In this document: positions 30,353 to 38,897 of the stretch, piece after piece | How the letters are laid out: each line of letters begins with the position of its first letter | How positions within the stretch are numbered: the stretch's first letter is position 1 | Assembly (NCBI GenBank): GCA_958295495.1 | Contig: OY282352.1 | Location: 2,480,001 to 2,544,000, forward strand | DNA from: an uncultured Latescibacterota bacterium | Lineage (GTDB): Bacteria; Latescibacterota; UBA2968; UBA8231 | Reading direction: 5' to 3' | Length of the DNA: 64,000 nucleotides | The notes under the pieces: generated by a model | Database searches by the model: none | What the model was told of the DNA's origin: nothing | Seen by the model: only the letters and a program-made list of their open reading frames with translations | Made by a program: the position numbers and the translations under genes

Positions 30353-33300
30353 TTTCGCCTCGTGCGGCGATAGAGGGCATAGCCCAAAAACAGCAACGGC
30401 CCCGCGCCCACCACGAACACTCGCCACAAACGCTTCGCCTCGGTGCTCTGGAAGGGAAAGCCGCGCGAAGTCGGCCGCCGCGCCTGTAAGGCGGCTAGCT
30501 CCTCGCCATACGCGTTGTACGCCACGGCATTGAGCAGGAATTGATCGTGCTGAAAGCCCGGGGCCAACAGGTGCTTGTTTTTGAACATCTCCGAAGAGCC
30601 GATCAGGAGCAGGGCACCCGCTCGCTGCGGGTGCTCGTCCACGCGCTGGAGTGTGGCGCGGCCATCCTCGCCTTCGGCAAAGACGACCTCGGGAAAAGGC
30701 CCGGTGAGCAACGCGACGAGGGGTTGGGGGCCGGGCAGGTACGTCTGCGGGGCGAAGACCTCGGGCGGCAGCCAACCACCCTGCCATGGGTACGCCCAAG
30801 CTTGGGGCGAAGTGGAGATCAGGGTTTGGGCCGTTATGCCCGCACTACTGAGCTGGGCCGAGTGCAGGGCAAAGCGGTTCCCCCAGATAAAGAGCAGGTC
30901 GCCGAGGTGCTGGGTGATGGGCGAGGTGAGGTCGTAGTGCTGACCGACGGCGCGGATCAAGAAGGGTAAGGCGACCTTTTGCGGGTCGTACTCGCGCACG
31001 GCCGTGCGATTGACTTGGGTCTCCAAGTCGAGATGGGACTGGGTGCGGTCGAAGAGCACTTCGCGGAGCTGCTCGACGCCAAAGAGCTGGAGATAGCGGT
31101 CGAGGTCTTGGAATTGCGGTTGGGGCCAGTACACGGTCTGAAACCCCGAGCCGCGGTACTGGCGCTGCTGGATGTTGAAGTGCTGCATGGCGACAATGGC
31201 CTTGCCCCCCCTCGCTAGATGCTGGCTCAGCAGCAGCAGGATCGGACCCGAGTCGCGGCGCGGCTGCATCCACAACAAGACATCTACGTCTGAGGGCATG
31301 ATCGGCGTGCGGGGATTGATGTAGTGGACGTCGTAGAGATAGTCGGCGAGCAGGGCTTTCAAGTCGCTGTACACGTCGGTGCCGCCCGGGGCGATGAGGC
31401 CCTTCTTCTGGTAGTCTTCGAGGGCTTCGGCCGGCGAGAGGCGGGGCAGGTCGGAGATGACGGCCACGCGCATTTTGCGCCCCTGTTGCAGGCTGTGGGC
31501 GGCCGCGGCCAAGAGGAATTCGAGGTGTGCGCGCTGGTTGATGCGCGGCACGGCGATGGTGTGCGCGTTGCCTTGCAGACGCAGGCCGCTCCAGACGTAT
31601 TGGGTGGCGAGGGTGTCGTTGAGGACTCTTTCGGCTGGGAAGGGCACCAGCCCCTCGGCGGCGAGCGTCTGGAGCTGGTCGGGGGTCAGGGCGTCGGGGC
31701 GGGTCACGCGCAGGGGGATGGTACAATCGGCGAGCAAGGTGCGGATGCGGTCTTCAGCGCGTTTGAGCTGCCGGGGCATGGAGGCGCGGTGCGTGGCGAT
31801 CAGTTCGGCGGATAGGGACGTGCCTTGCAACAAGCGGCCCAAAAGCGGCGAGGGCGTGTTGAGCTGGTCGGCTGTCAGGTCGAGATAGGGGCCGCGACCG
31901 CGCCAAGCGAGCGCACCAACGAAGAGCACCAAGCAGGCGAGGCCGAGCTGTCGGCCCCAACGGCCGGCCGGCCAGCTCAGGCGGCTGTGGCGCAGATAGT
32001 GCCTAACGCCGAGGCCCACGAACCCCAGCGGCACCAAAAAGACCGCAAAAAACCGCCAGAAGAAACGGGCGAGTGCCCCAGGCGGGACGAGCCGCTGCGC
32101 CCCGGCCTTTTCCACGCGCCCCCGCAATACGCGCTCGGGTTGGCCGTAGGTGCGGATGAGGTTTTGCAGAAAGACGCGGTGGGCGTAGCCGGGCTGGTTG
32201 ATGATGCCGTCTTGAAAGGGCGACGCGCTGGCCAAGACGAATAGCTGCCCCTGCCAAGGATCGTCCGGCTTGAGCAGGACCAGCAAATTTTGCTTGGGCA
32301 CGGGCAAGCCGCCGGTTAAGTCGGCGTCGGTGAAGGGGTCGGCGGGCAGGGGTAGGACGCGGGGGCTTTCGGTGGTGGTGCCGACGATTTCCGCGTGGAA
32401 ACCCTTGGCTTGTACGCCCTGCGGATCGACTTCGAGCGCGCTGGCCGCGACGAAGTTAAGCCCGCCGCGGCTTGGCGCGGCAAAGCTCTTCATATTGTAA
32501 AAAGCGGGCAGCACCCGGAGGTGAAAGGGCGCGATGACCTCGACCGAGTCGAGGGCGACCGGCCCGGTGTTTTTATCGACGAGCAGGTCCGGGACCGGCC
32601 GGATGCCAAAAGGCTGGAGCAGTTGCGCCCAAGCAGGCGGCGAGTGGTGTACCCAATAGGAGATCGCGTCCTCCTGTGGAGAGTAGCCGATCTGGTAGGT
32701 GCTGCCGGCGAGTACTGCACTGCGGCCCGATTCTAGGAAGGCAAGCAACTGCCGTGTGTGCTCGGGCGTGGCGACCGCAGGCTGAATCCAGAACAGCACG
32801 TCGATCTCTGGGGGAATGGTAGGGTTGCTGTTGAGGTCTAGCTCGATGACCGGCCCGGCCTCGTTGAGAAAGGCCGCCAAAAGCTGGAAGGGCGGCGGGG
32901 CCGAGACGCCAAAGGTCGGTTGCGTCGTCGCTCGCCCGGCCTGCAGTTGGGCGATGACGTACTCCTCTAGATAAGGCAGGTGCTCGGGCTCAATGCTTTG
33001 GACGAGCACTTCGGGCGCGTCGGGGCGTGCGATGACCAGCGAGGACCAGATTTTCTGCTCGGAATGCTCGTCGTGCAACACCCGCCGGACGCTGAAGGAG
33101 GAGGCCTTTTTGCTCGCTGCATAGCCGATGCCAGCGCGCCCGCTTTGGTCCGGGTCAATGACCCGATAGTCGATGCGGTCGGGTGCGCGGGCGCGCAGAG
33201 CCGACAGGAGCCGGCGGACTTGGGGTTCGAGGTCTTTGAGGTGCGCCGGCATGTTTTCGCGGGCGGTGGCAAAGTAGGTGATGGCGAGCGAGGTGTCTAA

Positions 33301-33465
33301 GGAGCGGAGGTAGCTTTCGGTCGCCGGCGCAAGCGTGGCGATGTCGTCCCCGGCTAGGTCTAAGGTCCAAGTCCCGGTCAGGTGCAGGAGGCGGCCGGCG
33401 TAAGCGACGATGCCCAAGAGCAGCGCGAAAGCCAGCGCGGTTTGGAGCAAGAAGTGCCGCTTCAA
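30349..33465 (-). CDS. GldG-like ABC transporter auxiliary protein, internally duplicated
   Basis: I choose the TTG at 33465, which overlaps the stop of the permease gene by 2 nt, giving 1038 residues that start LKRHFLLQTALAFALLL, a membrane helix. The protein contains two GldG-type halves. Residues about 25-480 and about 580-1010 each begin with a W-T-L-D-L-A-G-D or Y-L-D-L-T-A-D segment, then an S-L-A-I-T-Y-F-A or S-A-E-L-I-A-T-H strand, M-P-x-x-L-K-x-x-E, and later a D-V-L-F-W-I-Q-P or D-V-L-L-W-M-Q-P strand. Three hydrophobic helices separate the halves (about 505-575) and one closes the protein. GldG in Bacteroidota acts with GldA and GldF. A fusion of two copies in one chain is unusual. 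Confidence 0.85.
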   Translation of the reverse strand: MKRHFLLQTALAFALLLGIVAYAGRLLHLTGTWTLDLAGDDIATLAPATESYLRSLDTSLAITYFATARENMPAHLKDLEPQVRRLLSALRARAPDRIDYRVIDPDQSGRAGIGYAASKKASSFSVRRVLHDEHSEQKIWSSLVIARPDAPEVLVQSIEPEHLPYLEEYVIAQLQAGRATTQPTFGVSAPPPFQLLAAFLNEAGPVIELDLNSNPTIPPEIDVLFWIQPAVATPEHTRQLLAFLESGRSAVLAGSTYQIGYSPQEDAISYWVHHSPPAWAQLLQPFGIRPVPDLLVDKNTGPVALDSVEVIAPFHLRVLPAFYNMKSFAAPSRGGLNFVAASALEVDPQGVQAKGFHAEIVGTTTESPRVLPLPADPFTDADLTGGLPVPKQNLLVLLKPDDPWQGQLFVLASASPFQDGIINQPGYAHRVFLQNLIRTYGQPERVLRGRVEKAGAQRLVPPGALARFFWRFFAVFLVPLGFVGLGVRHYLRHSRLSWPAGRWGRQLGLACLVLFVGALAWRGRGPYLDLTADQLNTPSPLLGRLLQGTSLSAELIATHRASMPRQLKRAEDRIRTLLADCTIPLRVTRPDALTPDQLQTLAAEGLVPFPAERVLNDTLATQYVWSGLRLQGNAHTIAVPRINQRAHLEFLLAAAAHSLQQGRKMRVAVISDLPRLSPAEALEDYQKKGLIAPGGTDVYSDLKALLADYLYDVHYINPRTPIMPSDVDVLLWMQPRRDSGPILLLLSQHLARGGKAIVAMQHFNIQQRQYRGSGFQTVYWPQPQFQDLDRYLQLFGVEQLREVLFDRTQSHLDLETQVNRTAVREYDPQKVALPFLIRAVGQHYDLTSPITQHLGDLLFIWGNRFALHSAQLSSAGITAQTLISTSPQAWAYPWQGGWLPPEVFAPQTYLPGPQPLVALLTGPFPEVVFAEGEDGRATLQRVDEHPQRAGALLLIGSSEMFKNKHLLAPGFQHDQFLLNAVAYNAYGEELAALQARRPTSRGFPFQSTEAKRLWRVFVVGAGPLLFLGYALYRRTRRK

Positions 33466-34229
33466 TACTTGGATCTCTGGAGGCTGAGATAGTTCATGGA
33501 GACGAAAAAGCCGCTCATCAACGCGAAGTACAGCAGGTCGGCGAGGGCGATTACGCCGCGGCCAAAAGCCTCGTAGTGGGGCAGGACCGATATGGTTTCG
33601 TACAGCCATGTGCCCGGCTGATAGGCCGGAGCTAGTCCGTCGAGAACCTCTACTACTTTCTCGTGCCCGCTGAGCACGAAGAAGAAGCCTAAGAGCGCGG
33701 CGAGCACAAAGGCCACGATCTGGTCGCGGGTCAGGCCGGAGGCAAACAAGCCGAAGGACAGGAAGAAAGCGCCCAACAGCAGTGCGCCGAGATAGCTAGC
33801 GGCGATGCGCCCGAGGTCGGGGTCGCCGAGGAAGAGGAGCATCAGCACGATGGGCAGGCTGCCAGCGAGGACGATGGCGTAGAAGCACAGGGCCGCCAGA
33901 TACTTACCCAACGCGACCTGCAAGGAGTGCAGCGGCAGGGTCATCAGCAGCTCGAAGGTGTGCTGGGCGCGTTCTTCGGCCCAGGCCCGCATGGTAATGG
34001 CTGGGACGAAGGGGATCAGCAGAAAGGGGAGGGCGGTGAAGTACGGCCCCATATCGACGACCCCGTCGAGAAAAAAGGAGTTCATAAAGGTGGTGCAAGA
34101 CAGCACCAAGAAGACCGCTGCGTACGCATAGGCAATGGGCGAGTCGAAGTAGGCCTCTAGCTCGCGGTCGAGGACAATGCGCGTACCGCGCAGGCACTCG
34201 GCAGCAGACAGGCGTTGTGCGTCAGACAT
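33462..34229 (-). CDS. GldF-like ABC-2 type permease
   Basis: The 255-residue membrane protein has about six hydrophobic segments (the first pair near residues 31-50 and 64-80). It also has the GldF/ABC-2 markers R-E-L-E-A-Y-F-D-S-P-I-A-Y near the N-terminus and M-R-A-W-A-E-E-R-A-Q-H-T-F-E-L-L-M-T-L-P in the first cytoplasmic loop. Its start overlaps the ATPase gene end by 8 nt, and its stop overlaps the start of the GldG-like gene. The three genes plus DUF4340 form a single exporter operon. Substrate and role (motility, gliding-type surface export, or stress-related extrusion) are not readable from sequence. Confidence 0.9.
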   Translation of the reverse strand: MSDAQRLSAAECLRGTRIVLDRELEAYFDSPIAYAYAAVFLVLSCTTFMNSFFLDGVVDMGPYFTALPFLLIPFVPAITMRAWAEERAQHTFELLMTLPLHSLQVALGKYLAALCFYAIVLAGSLPIVLMLLFLGDPDLGRIAASYLGALLLGAFFLSFGLFASGLTRDQIVAFVLAALLGFFFVLSGHEKVVEVLDGLAPAYQPGTWLYETISVLPHYEAFGRGVIALADLLYFALMSGFFVSMNYLSLQRSKY

Positions 34230-34959
34230 GGGCAGGGGTTGTGGTGCGGACTAGGTGGGCGAAGACGGCTTCGAGGCCGGCCCCGGGGATGCCGGCGTCT
34301 GCGGCCAACTGTTCGACGCGGCCATCGCCGAGCAAGCGCCCTTGGTGGATGATCAACACGCGGTCGGCAATGGCTTCGACATCGCCGATGATGTGGGTGC
34401 TAAAGAGGATCGCCCGGCCCTGACTGAGCGTGCGCAAGGTGTCGCGGAAGGCCAGAACCTGCAAGGGGTCGAAGCCGTGGGTTGGCTCGTCGAGGAGCAA
34501 GACCGGCGGATCGTGGACCATGGCGGTAGCTAGGCCGATGCGCTGGCGGAACCCAGTGGAGCACTCCTTGACGCGCTGGGTGAGCACGTCTTCAAGCCCG
34601 CAGAGCGCGACCGTGCGCGCTAGGCCCTGCTGCAAGGCGTCGCCTTCGAGGCCGCGGGCCCGGGCGATGAAGCGGAGGAACTTATCGACGCGCATCTCTT
34701 GGTAGAGCGGGGTGTCGCCCGACAGGTAGCCAATGCGGCGGCGCACGGCGAGCGGGTGCTCCACCACGTCGAGCCCATCAATGGCGATTGTGCCGGCTGT
34801 GGGGTGGATAAAGGTGGAGAGCATCTTGAGCATGGTGCTCTTGCCAGCGCCATTGGGACCGACGAAGCCGACGATCTCGCCTCGGTCAACGGAGAAGCTG
34901 ACCTCGTCAACAGCGGCCAAAATGCCGTAGCGGCGGGTGATGGATTCTACGCGGATCAT
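34222..34959 (-). CDS. GldA-like ABC transporter ATPase
   Basis: The 245-residue ATPase starts at the ATG at 34959 (MIRVESITRRYG). It carries Walker A GPNGAGKST, a Q-loop region (IGYLSGD), a signature that departs from the canonical LSGGQ (C-S-T-G-F-R-Q-R-I), Walker B VLLLDEPTHG and the H-loop STHI. The C-S-T-G-F/Y-R-Q-R form is common in GldA and CcmA-type exporters. It drives the membrane pair encoded just downstream. The frame is open further upstream of the chosen start, but that region belongs to the lipoprotein gene in another frame. Confidence 0.92.
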   Translation of the reverse strand: MIRVESITRRYGILAAVDEVSFSVDRGEIVGFVGPNGAGKSTMLKMLSTFIHPTAGTIAIDGLDVVEHPLAVRRRIGYLSGDTPLYQEMRVDKFLRFIARARGLEGDALQQGLARTVALCGLEDVLTQRVKECSTGFRQRIGLATAMVHDPPVLLLDEPTHGFDPLQVLAFRDTLRTLSQGRAILFSTHIIGDVEAIADRVLIIHQGRLLGDGRVEQLAADAGIPGAGLEAVFAHLVRTTTPAHV

Positions 34960-34970
34960 GTCGGGTGCCA

Positions 34971-35384
34971 CTACTCCTTGAATACCCCGCAGCGGAGCAT
35001 GGCAGCGCCGAAGTAGGGATTGGCAATTTGGGGCTGGTCTTTCTGCACCCAGTGCGCCCCCTTCTCGCCGTCGGCCATCGGGCAGTACGCCACGACGTAG
35101 CCCTCGGGTATTTGGCTCTTCATCACTTCTTCGGACAGCGGCTTGAATGCAGTGCGCACCGCAGCGATATCGGCCACGTGCGCGGCTTTTTCCGCTAGCG
35201 GCTTGAGCGTTGGGCTGGCGCTTTGCACCAAGCCTTGCAGTGCTTGACGCGCCCGGTCTAGATCGTCGGCGGCCAAGGCTTCTTGGGCCGCGATGTAGTG
35301 GATCAGCGCCGGAGGGGCCGGGTCGGACGAGCCACAAGCGGTTAGGGCGAGGGCGATAAGAAATAGACGAGATAGGTAGCGCAT
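34971..35384 (-). CDS. DUF3347-type lipoprotein
   Basis: The 137-residue protein has a lipobox at the end of a signal peptide (ALALTACGSS, lipidated Cys at about residue 17). The C-terminal half matches DUF3347: Y-C-P-M-A-D-G-E-K-G-A-H-W-V-Q-K, then I-A-N-P-Y-F-G-A-A-M-L-R-C-G. The Cys-Pro-Met and Cys-Gly pairs resemble a metal (copper) site in related domains attached to CusB-type proteins. The gene ends 11 nt before the GldA-like gene, so it is the first gene of the exporter operon. This may point to a metal or lipoprotein link for that system, which is inference. Confidence 0.82.
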   Translation of the reverse strand: MRYLSRLFLIALALTACGSSDPAPPALIHYIAAQEALAADDLDRARQALQGLVQSASPTLKPLAEKAAHVADIAAVRTAFKPLSEEVMKSQIPEGYVVAYCPMADGEKGAHWVQKDQPQIANPYFGAAMLRCGVFKE

Positions 35385-35487
35385 AGGAGATTTCTCGCGG
35401 AATAAGGGAAGAATAAGTACTGAGATAGGAAATGACGGGCGATGCTGTGCCCACAGGCTGGTTTCAAAACACGGGCATTACGACCGT

Positions 35488-36109
35488 TTACATGCCGATC
35501 ACTATACCCGCTACTGCAACGACAGCTCCGAACACAATCAGCAGGGTGCGAACAACGAATCGCCGGTTGTCTCGCACTTGTTCGGACACCTTGGCGTTGA
35601 GATCGTCGCGACTAGCTTCGAGCATTTCACTGTCGTCGCGCAATTGTCGAAACGTTTCCATGTAACAGGAAGCCCTCTCTGACGGCGACATTTGATCTGA
35701 CCGCCCACGAGCGAGCAAACTTTGCGCCTTTCGGGCCTTCACGAGGATGCTGGAATAGTTGTCCACGACATCTTTGACTACGATGTCTTTGTAGTTTTCT
35801 CGGAATCGGTTTATTGACTCCAGCGTCGAGATTATTCCTGCCTCTGCGGCTTCGTACATCGCTCGTTCACAATGAGAAACCACTCTGCGTAATTGCTCGT
35901 TGCTGGAAATATATCCGCTGTCATCTAGTGCTTGGAGAAGATGGTGACCTGCATATCGCAGTTCCGTTGTAGGCGGGAATCGGTATCTCGGCTCGAAACT
36001 CAGCGACCTCGCGTGCGAATTCGTCTGCAGTATCGTATAGGGCGCGAAGGTCGCTGATGCGATGAGGGGTATCATTCTCCGTCGAAGTTGAAGGACTTGA
36101 CGCGCTCAT
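35488..36109 (-). pseudogene. Hypothetical membrane-anchored protein with a frameshift
   Basis: Two frames appear to be parts of one protein. The N-terminal part from an ATG at 36109 reads M-S-A-S-S-P-S-T-S-T-E, then R-I-S-D-L-R-A-L-Y-D-T-A-D-E-F-A-R-E-V. Near 35965-35975 the sense passes to another frame, T-T-E-L-R-Y-A-G-H-H-L-L-Q-A-L-D-D-S-G-Y-I-S, and runs to the stop at 35488 with a C-terminal membrane helix (LLIVFGAVVAVAGIVIGM). The helical, charged middle part suggests a coiled coil facing the cytoplasm. I do not recognise the family. A one-base error in the assembly or a true mutation would both explain it. Its start overlaps the upstream small gene by 38 nt. Confidence 0.6.
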
Positions 36110-36278
36110 ATTGTTCCTCAATGTCTTCTCGCGTGACGTACTCGCCGCGCTGCAAGCGAATGTTGCCATGCGATAGGCGACTAACGATGCGCCTGTCGGC
36201 TAGGCGTCTGTCCTCCTCAGTGCGAGTTGTTACCTTGGGACTGTGCAATGTTAGCCGAATAAATCGCATAAGACTCAT
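36072..36278 (-). CDS. Small hypothetical protein
   Basis: The 68-residue protein starts at the ATG at 36278 (MSLMRFIRLTLHSPKV) with a GAGAG Shine-Dalgarno about 7 nt upstream. It is basic at first and acidic at the end (YVTREDIEEQYERVKSF), with no membrane segment or known motif. Its 3' end overlaps the start of the frameshifted membrane-protein gene, so the two probably form a pair. An earlier in-frame ATG exists but lacks a Shine-Dalgarno. Confidence 0.5.
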   Translation of the reverse strand: MSLMRFIRLTLHSPKVTTRTEEDRRLADRRIVSRLSHGNIRLQRGEYVTREDIEEQYERVKSFNFDGE

Positions 36279-36360
36279 GGGAGCTCTCTTTCTGTGGAAA
36301 AAGATGTGCTTATAGGCCGGATGCTGATCGCCAAGGGCCATTTAGGAAGCTTTATCTTTA

Positions 36361-36645
36361 TCATACAATATATGCAATATATGCAATTTGTTTGGGCGGC
36401 TCTATACCATTGACCTCGAACTCTCCATCGACTCCACATTCTTTGAGAAGCTCTTTTAAGGTTCCGTCATCGAAAGCATCCTCAACAAATAGCTGCACGG
36501 CCTCAGAAGTCATGCGATGGGCTTCGTCCTTTGTCGTTCCCTGACTACATACGTCAAAGGTGGGACAACGAGAGATATAGCCGAACTCGCCTTGCTCTAT
36601 CTCTATAGGAAATACATACTTAGAATATAAAATCGCATCTGTCAT
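36361..36645 (-). CDS. HicB-like antitoxin domain protein, orphan
   Basis: The 94-residue protein starts at the ATG at 36645 with GGAG upstream. It has the HicB/UPF0150 fold signature: Y-V-F-P-I-E-I-E-Q-G-E-F-G-Y-I-S-R-C-P-T-F-D-V, then a G-T-T-K-D-E-A-H-R-M-T-S-E-A-V helix. HicB proteins neutralise HicA RNases and often carry a C-terminal DNA-binding domain, which is absent here. No HicA gene lies on either side. It may be a solo HicB, a remnant of a toxin-antitoxin pair, or a structural relative with another role. The stretch 35.4-36.8 kb is AT-richer than its surroundings, consistent with acquisition. Confidence 0.7.
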   Translation of the reverse strand: MTDAILYSKYVFPIEIEQGEFGYISRCPTFDVCSQGTTKDEAHRMTSEAVQLFVEDAFDDGTLKELLKECGVDGEFEVNGIEPPKQIAYIAYIV

Positions 36646-36803
36646 CGGAGGTTTCTCCACAAGGGAAACTACTCGTAATCTCATTTCCTCAGCGAATGTA
36701 ATAAGGTATGTTTTCCGTGTCAAAAGAGAAACGTTGCCTTGCTTCCGTACCCTTAGGCGTCAAACCCCAACAGGCTTCCGGCCAGTGAAAGGGAGCAAAA
36801 ATC

Positions 36804-38255
36804 GTGTCTGAACCCGACCCCTATCCCGGCCCCAACGAAGAAGTGCTCGCCGCGCAGGTGCGCGTCTGTACCGGGCCGCACCAGAGCCGTCCGCTGGGCA
36901 AAAAAGAGGGCGACCCAGCCCCTCGGCGCATTCTGGAGTTGATTTTCGCCTCGCTCGAGGGGGCCTTGCCCCGCGCCGATCGGGTTTCTCCAGCCCAGAT
37001 GGGCGCATTTTTCGCGGCCATGTCCATCCGCCGCACCTTCGGCGAGCGGACGGGATGGAGCGCGGCTGAGGTCGCGGCCTTTGACCGCTATGGGGACGCG
37101 CTCAGCAAGATGCCCGCTGACTTGCGCTTTCTGCTCGGTACGGCGCCGGATTTTGCCGCCCGCCCGGGCGAAGCGCGGGTGGTTGCGGCTCTACGCCCGG
37201 TTTTGCGGGGCGAGCACTTGCGCTACGAGGAAGTGCGCGGTGCGCTCGAGGCCATGCTCTCGGGCGCGGTGCGCCCCTCGCTGATGGCCGCGTTCTTGAT
37301 TGGCCAGCGGATGAACATCGAAGATGCGGAAGAAATTCGCGCTCATCTCGACGCCGTGCTCCCCTCAGAGCAGGTGCCCGCGCTGCAAGTGGAGACGCTG
37401 ACGCATTTTGGCCAGCCCTTTGACGGGGCGGCGCGCTTCTTTCGCCCGACGCTCTTCGTCGCTGCCGTGCGTGCGGCCTTGGGCCGGGCGACCGTGCTAC
37501 ACGGCGTCGCCGAAATGCCGCCCAAGCGCGGAGTCACCGAGGAAGGGGTGCTGGCGGCCTTGGGTGCGCGGGTCGATCTGTCGCTGGCGATGGCGGCCCG
37601 CTGCATTGAAGACCCGGCCGTTGGGTTTGCGTACGTGAGCCAGCGCGAGTACGCCCCCCGTGCGTACGCGTTGCGACACTTGCGTACCCACATCGCCAAA
37701 CGCCCGCCTTGGGCCACTACCGAGAAGGTACAGCAGTTGTTTGCCGGCGCGGCTTGGAACGGCATGATCGCGGGTTTTTACCACGCCGGCTACGAGGACA
37801 AGCTGTTGGGATTGATGCAGGAGCGCGGGCTGGACGCGGGGCTGGTAATCAAGGGCGAGGAGGGGAGCAGCCACTACGGGTTGCGCTTGGGCAAGCCCTC
37901 GGACGCTCGGCGCAAGGCTGTCAACTACACGCAGGGATTCCGCCGCGTCGGGGGCCGGTTGGAGACGGTTGCCGGCGACGTGGACCCGACAGACTACGGC
38001 TTTTGCTACGAGCAAAGCCCGCGTCCTGCGGAGGTGAGTGCGCGGGCTTTTGCGGCCTTGGGCGTGGCAGCACTCAAGGGCGAACAGGGGCCTGTTTACG
38101 ACCGCATCGCGTTCAACGCGGGCTTGACCGACTACTATCTGGGGCTAAGTATGAGTGCCGAAGAGGGGTTGGCCGAGGCACGGGAGGCTATGGATAGCGG
38201 CCGGGCGCTGGCGCATCTGGAGTGCTACATCAGCCGGTCGGGCGCGTCCAGATAG
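36804..38255 (+). CDS. TrpD-like (anthranilate phosphoribosyltransferase family) protein
   Basis: The 483-residue protein starts at the GTG at 36804 with a GGGAG Shine-Dalgarno. The fold order matches glycosyltransferase family 3: an all-helical N-terminal domain including A-L-E-A-M-L-S-G-A-V-R-P-S-L-M-A-A-F-L-I-G-Q-R-M, then an alpha/beta domain. The diphosphate-binding motif of true TrpD (G-T-G-G-D) is replaced at residues 205-216 by PFDGAARFFRPT, and the H-G-N-R segment by H-G-V-A-E-M-P-P-K-R-G (233-243). It is also longer than TrpD (about 340 aa). It is therefore more likely a TrpD2/YbiB-like protein with another function, perhaps nucleic-acid binding as reported for YbiB, than a tryptophan-pathway enzyme. 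No other trp gene is nearby. Confidence 0.75.
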   Translation: MSEPDPYPGPNEEVLAAQVRVCTGPHQSRPLGKKEGDPAPRRILELIFASLEGALPRADRVSPAQMGAFFAAMSIRRTFGERTGWSAAEVAAFDRYGDALSKMPADLRFLLGTAPDFAARPGEARVVAALRPVLRGEHLRYEEVRGALEAMLSGAVRPSLMAAFLIGQRMNIEDAEEIRAHLDAVLPSEQVPALQVETLTHFGQPFDGAARFFRPTLFVAAVRAALGRATVLHGVAEMPPKRGVTEEGVLAALGARVDLSLAMAARCIEDPAVGFAYVSQREYAPRAYALRHLRTHIAKRPPWATTEKVQQLFAGAAWNGMIAGFYHAGYEDKLLGLMQERGLDAGLVIKGEEGSSHYGLRLGKPSDARRKAVNYTQGFRRVGGRLETVAGDVDPTDYGFCYEQSPRPAEVSARAFAALGVAALKGEQGPVYDRIAFNAGLTDYYLGLSMSAEEGLAEAREAMDSGRALAHLECYISRSGASR

Positions 38256-38889
38256 CTTCGTCGAGCTGCCCGGTATCGAGATAGGCGCGGATCGCGCCGA
38301 GTGAGCGGCGGATGGCGTCTATGATCGGCGCAGAATAGGCGGCGAAGGCCGCAGGAGTAACTTCCCGTGGCCTTGTTTCGTCTGGGGCGTCCTTGTAGCG
38401 GGCTTGGCCTTGGATCGACGCGGTCCGTCCGCAGACTAAGGAGTCGAAATCGTCTAGCCCGACTTCGACGAAGGCGCCCACCTCTTCGTTGAATGCGGTT
38501 TCCCCCAGCGAGACAGGCCGCGTGCAGAGGTAAAAAAACTGCATGGCAGTGCGCCCGGTGTATTGGAGCGGTTGCTGGCCGAGGAAGACCAACTCGGCGG
38601 GTGTCAGTGCGATGCCGACTTCTTCGGCGAATTCGCGGTGCGCCGCTGCTGCGGGCGTTTCCCCGGCTCGGATGTGGCCGCCGGCCGGAGCGTCGAGGCT
38701 GCCCAAGTACGGGTCGCCGGGGCGCGAGCGGGTCTGCAATAGGGTGCGGGCGACGCCGGAGGAGGTGCGCCAAGCCGCCCAGACAAAGACCAAGCCGACG
38801 CGGTCGCCATCGCCATAGGCCGCCGCACGACCTTTGCTGCCGATGGGTTGTCCTTGGCCATTGAAGAGCGCGATGAGTTCGTCGGACAT
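38230..38889 (-). CDS. Nudix hydrolase
   Basis: The 219-residue protein starts at the ATG at 38889 (MSDELIALFNGQGQP). It contains a complete Nudix box, G-H-I-R-A-G-E-x7-R-E-F-x-E-E-V-G-I, within residues about 75-100. The N-terminal D/N-G-Q-G-Q-P-I-G strand and overall length recall IDI-like or YfcD-like Nudix enzymes that hydrolyse nucleoside diphosphate derivatives. The substrate is unknown. It is convergent with the TrpD-like gene and overlaps its end by 26 bp. The upstream rhomboid gene ends 9 nt before its start, so those two are probably co-transcribed. Confidence 0.87.
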   Translation of the reverse strand: MSDELIALFNGQGQPIGSKGRAAAYGDGDRVGLVFVWAAWRTSSGVARTLLQTRSRPGDPYLGSLDAPAGGHIRAGETPAAAAHREFAEEVGIALTPAELVFLGQQPLQYTGRTAMQFFYLCTRPVSLGETAFNEEVGAFVEVGLDDFDSLVCGRTASIQGQARYKDAPDETRPREVTPAAFAAYSAPIIDAIRRSLGAIRAYLDTGQLDEAIWTRPTG

Positions 38890-38897
38890 GAGACGGG

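Noticed and set aside
30353..30799. Long upstream extension of the DUF4340 gene
   Set aside because: It lies inside the GldG-like coding region in another frame and has an Arg/Pro-rich composition typical of a shadow frame.
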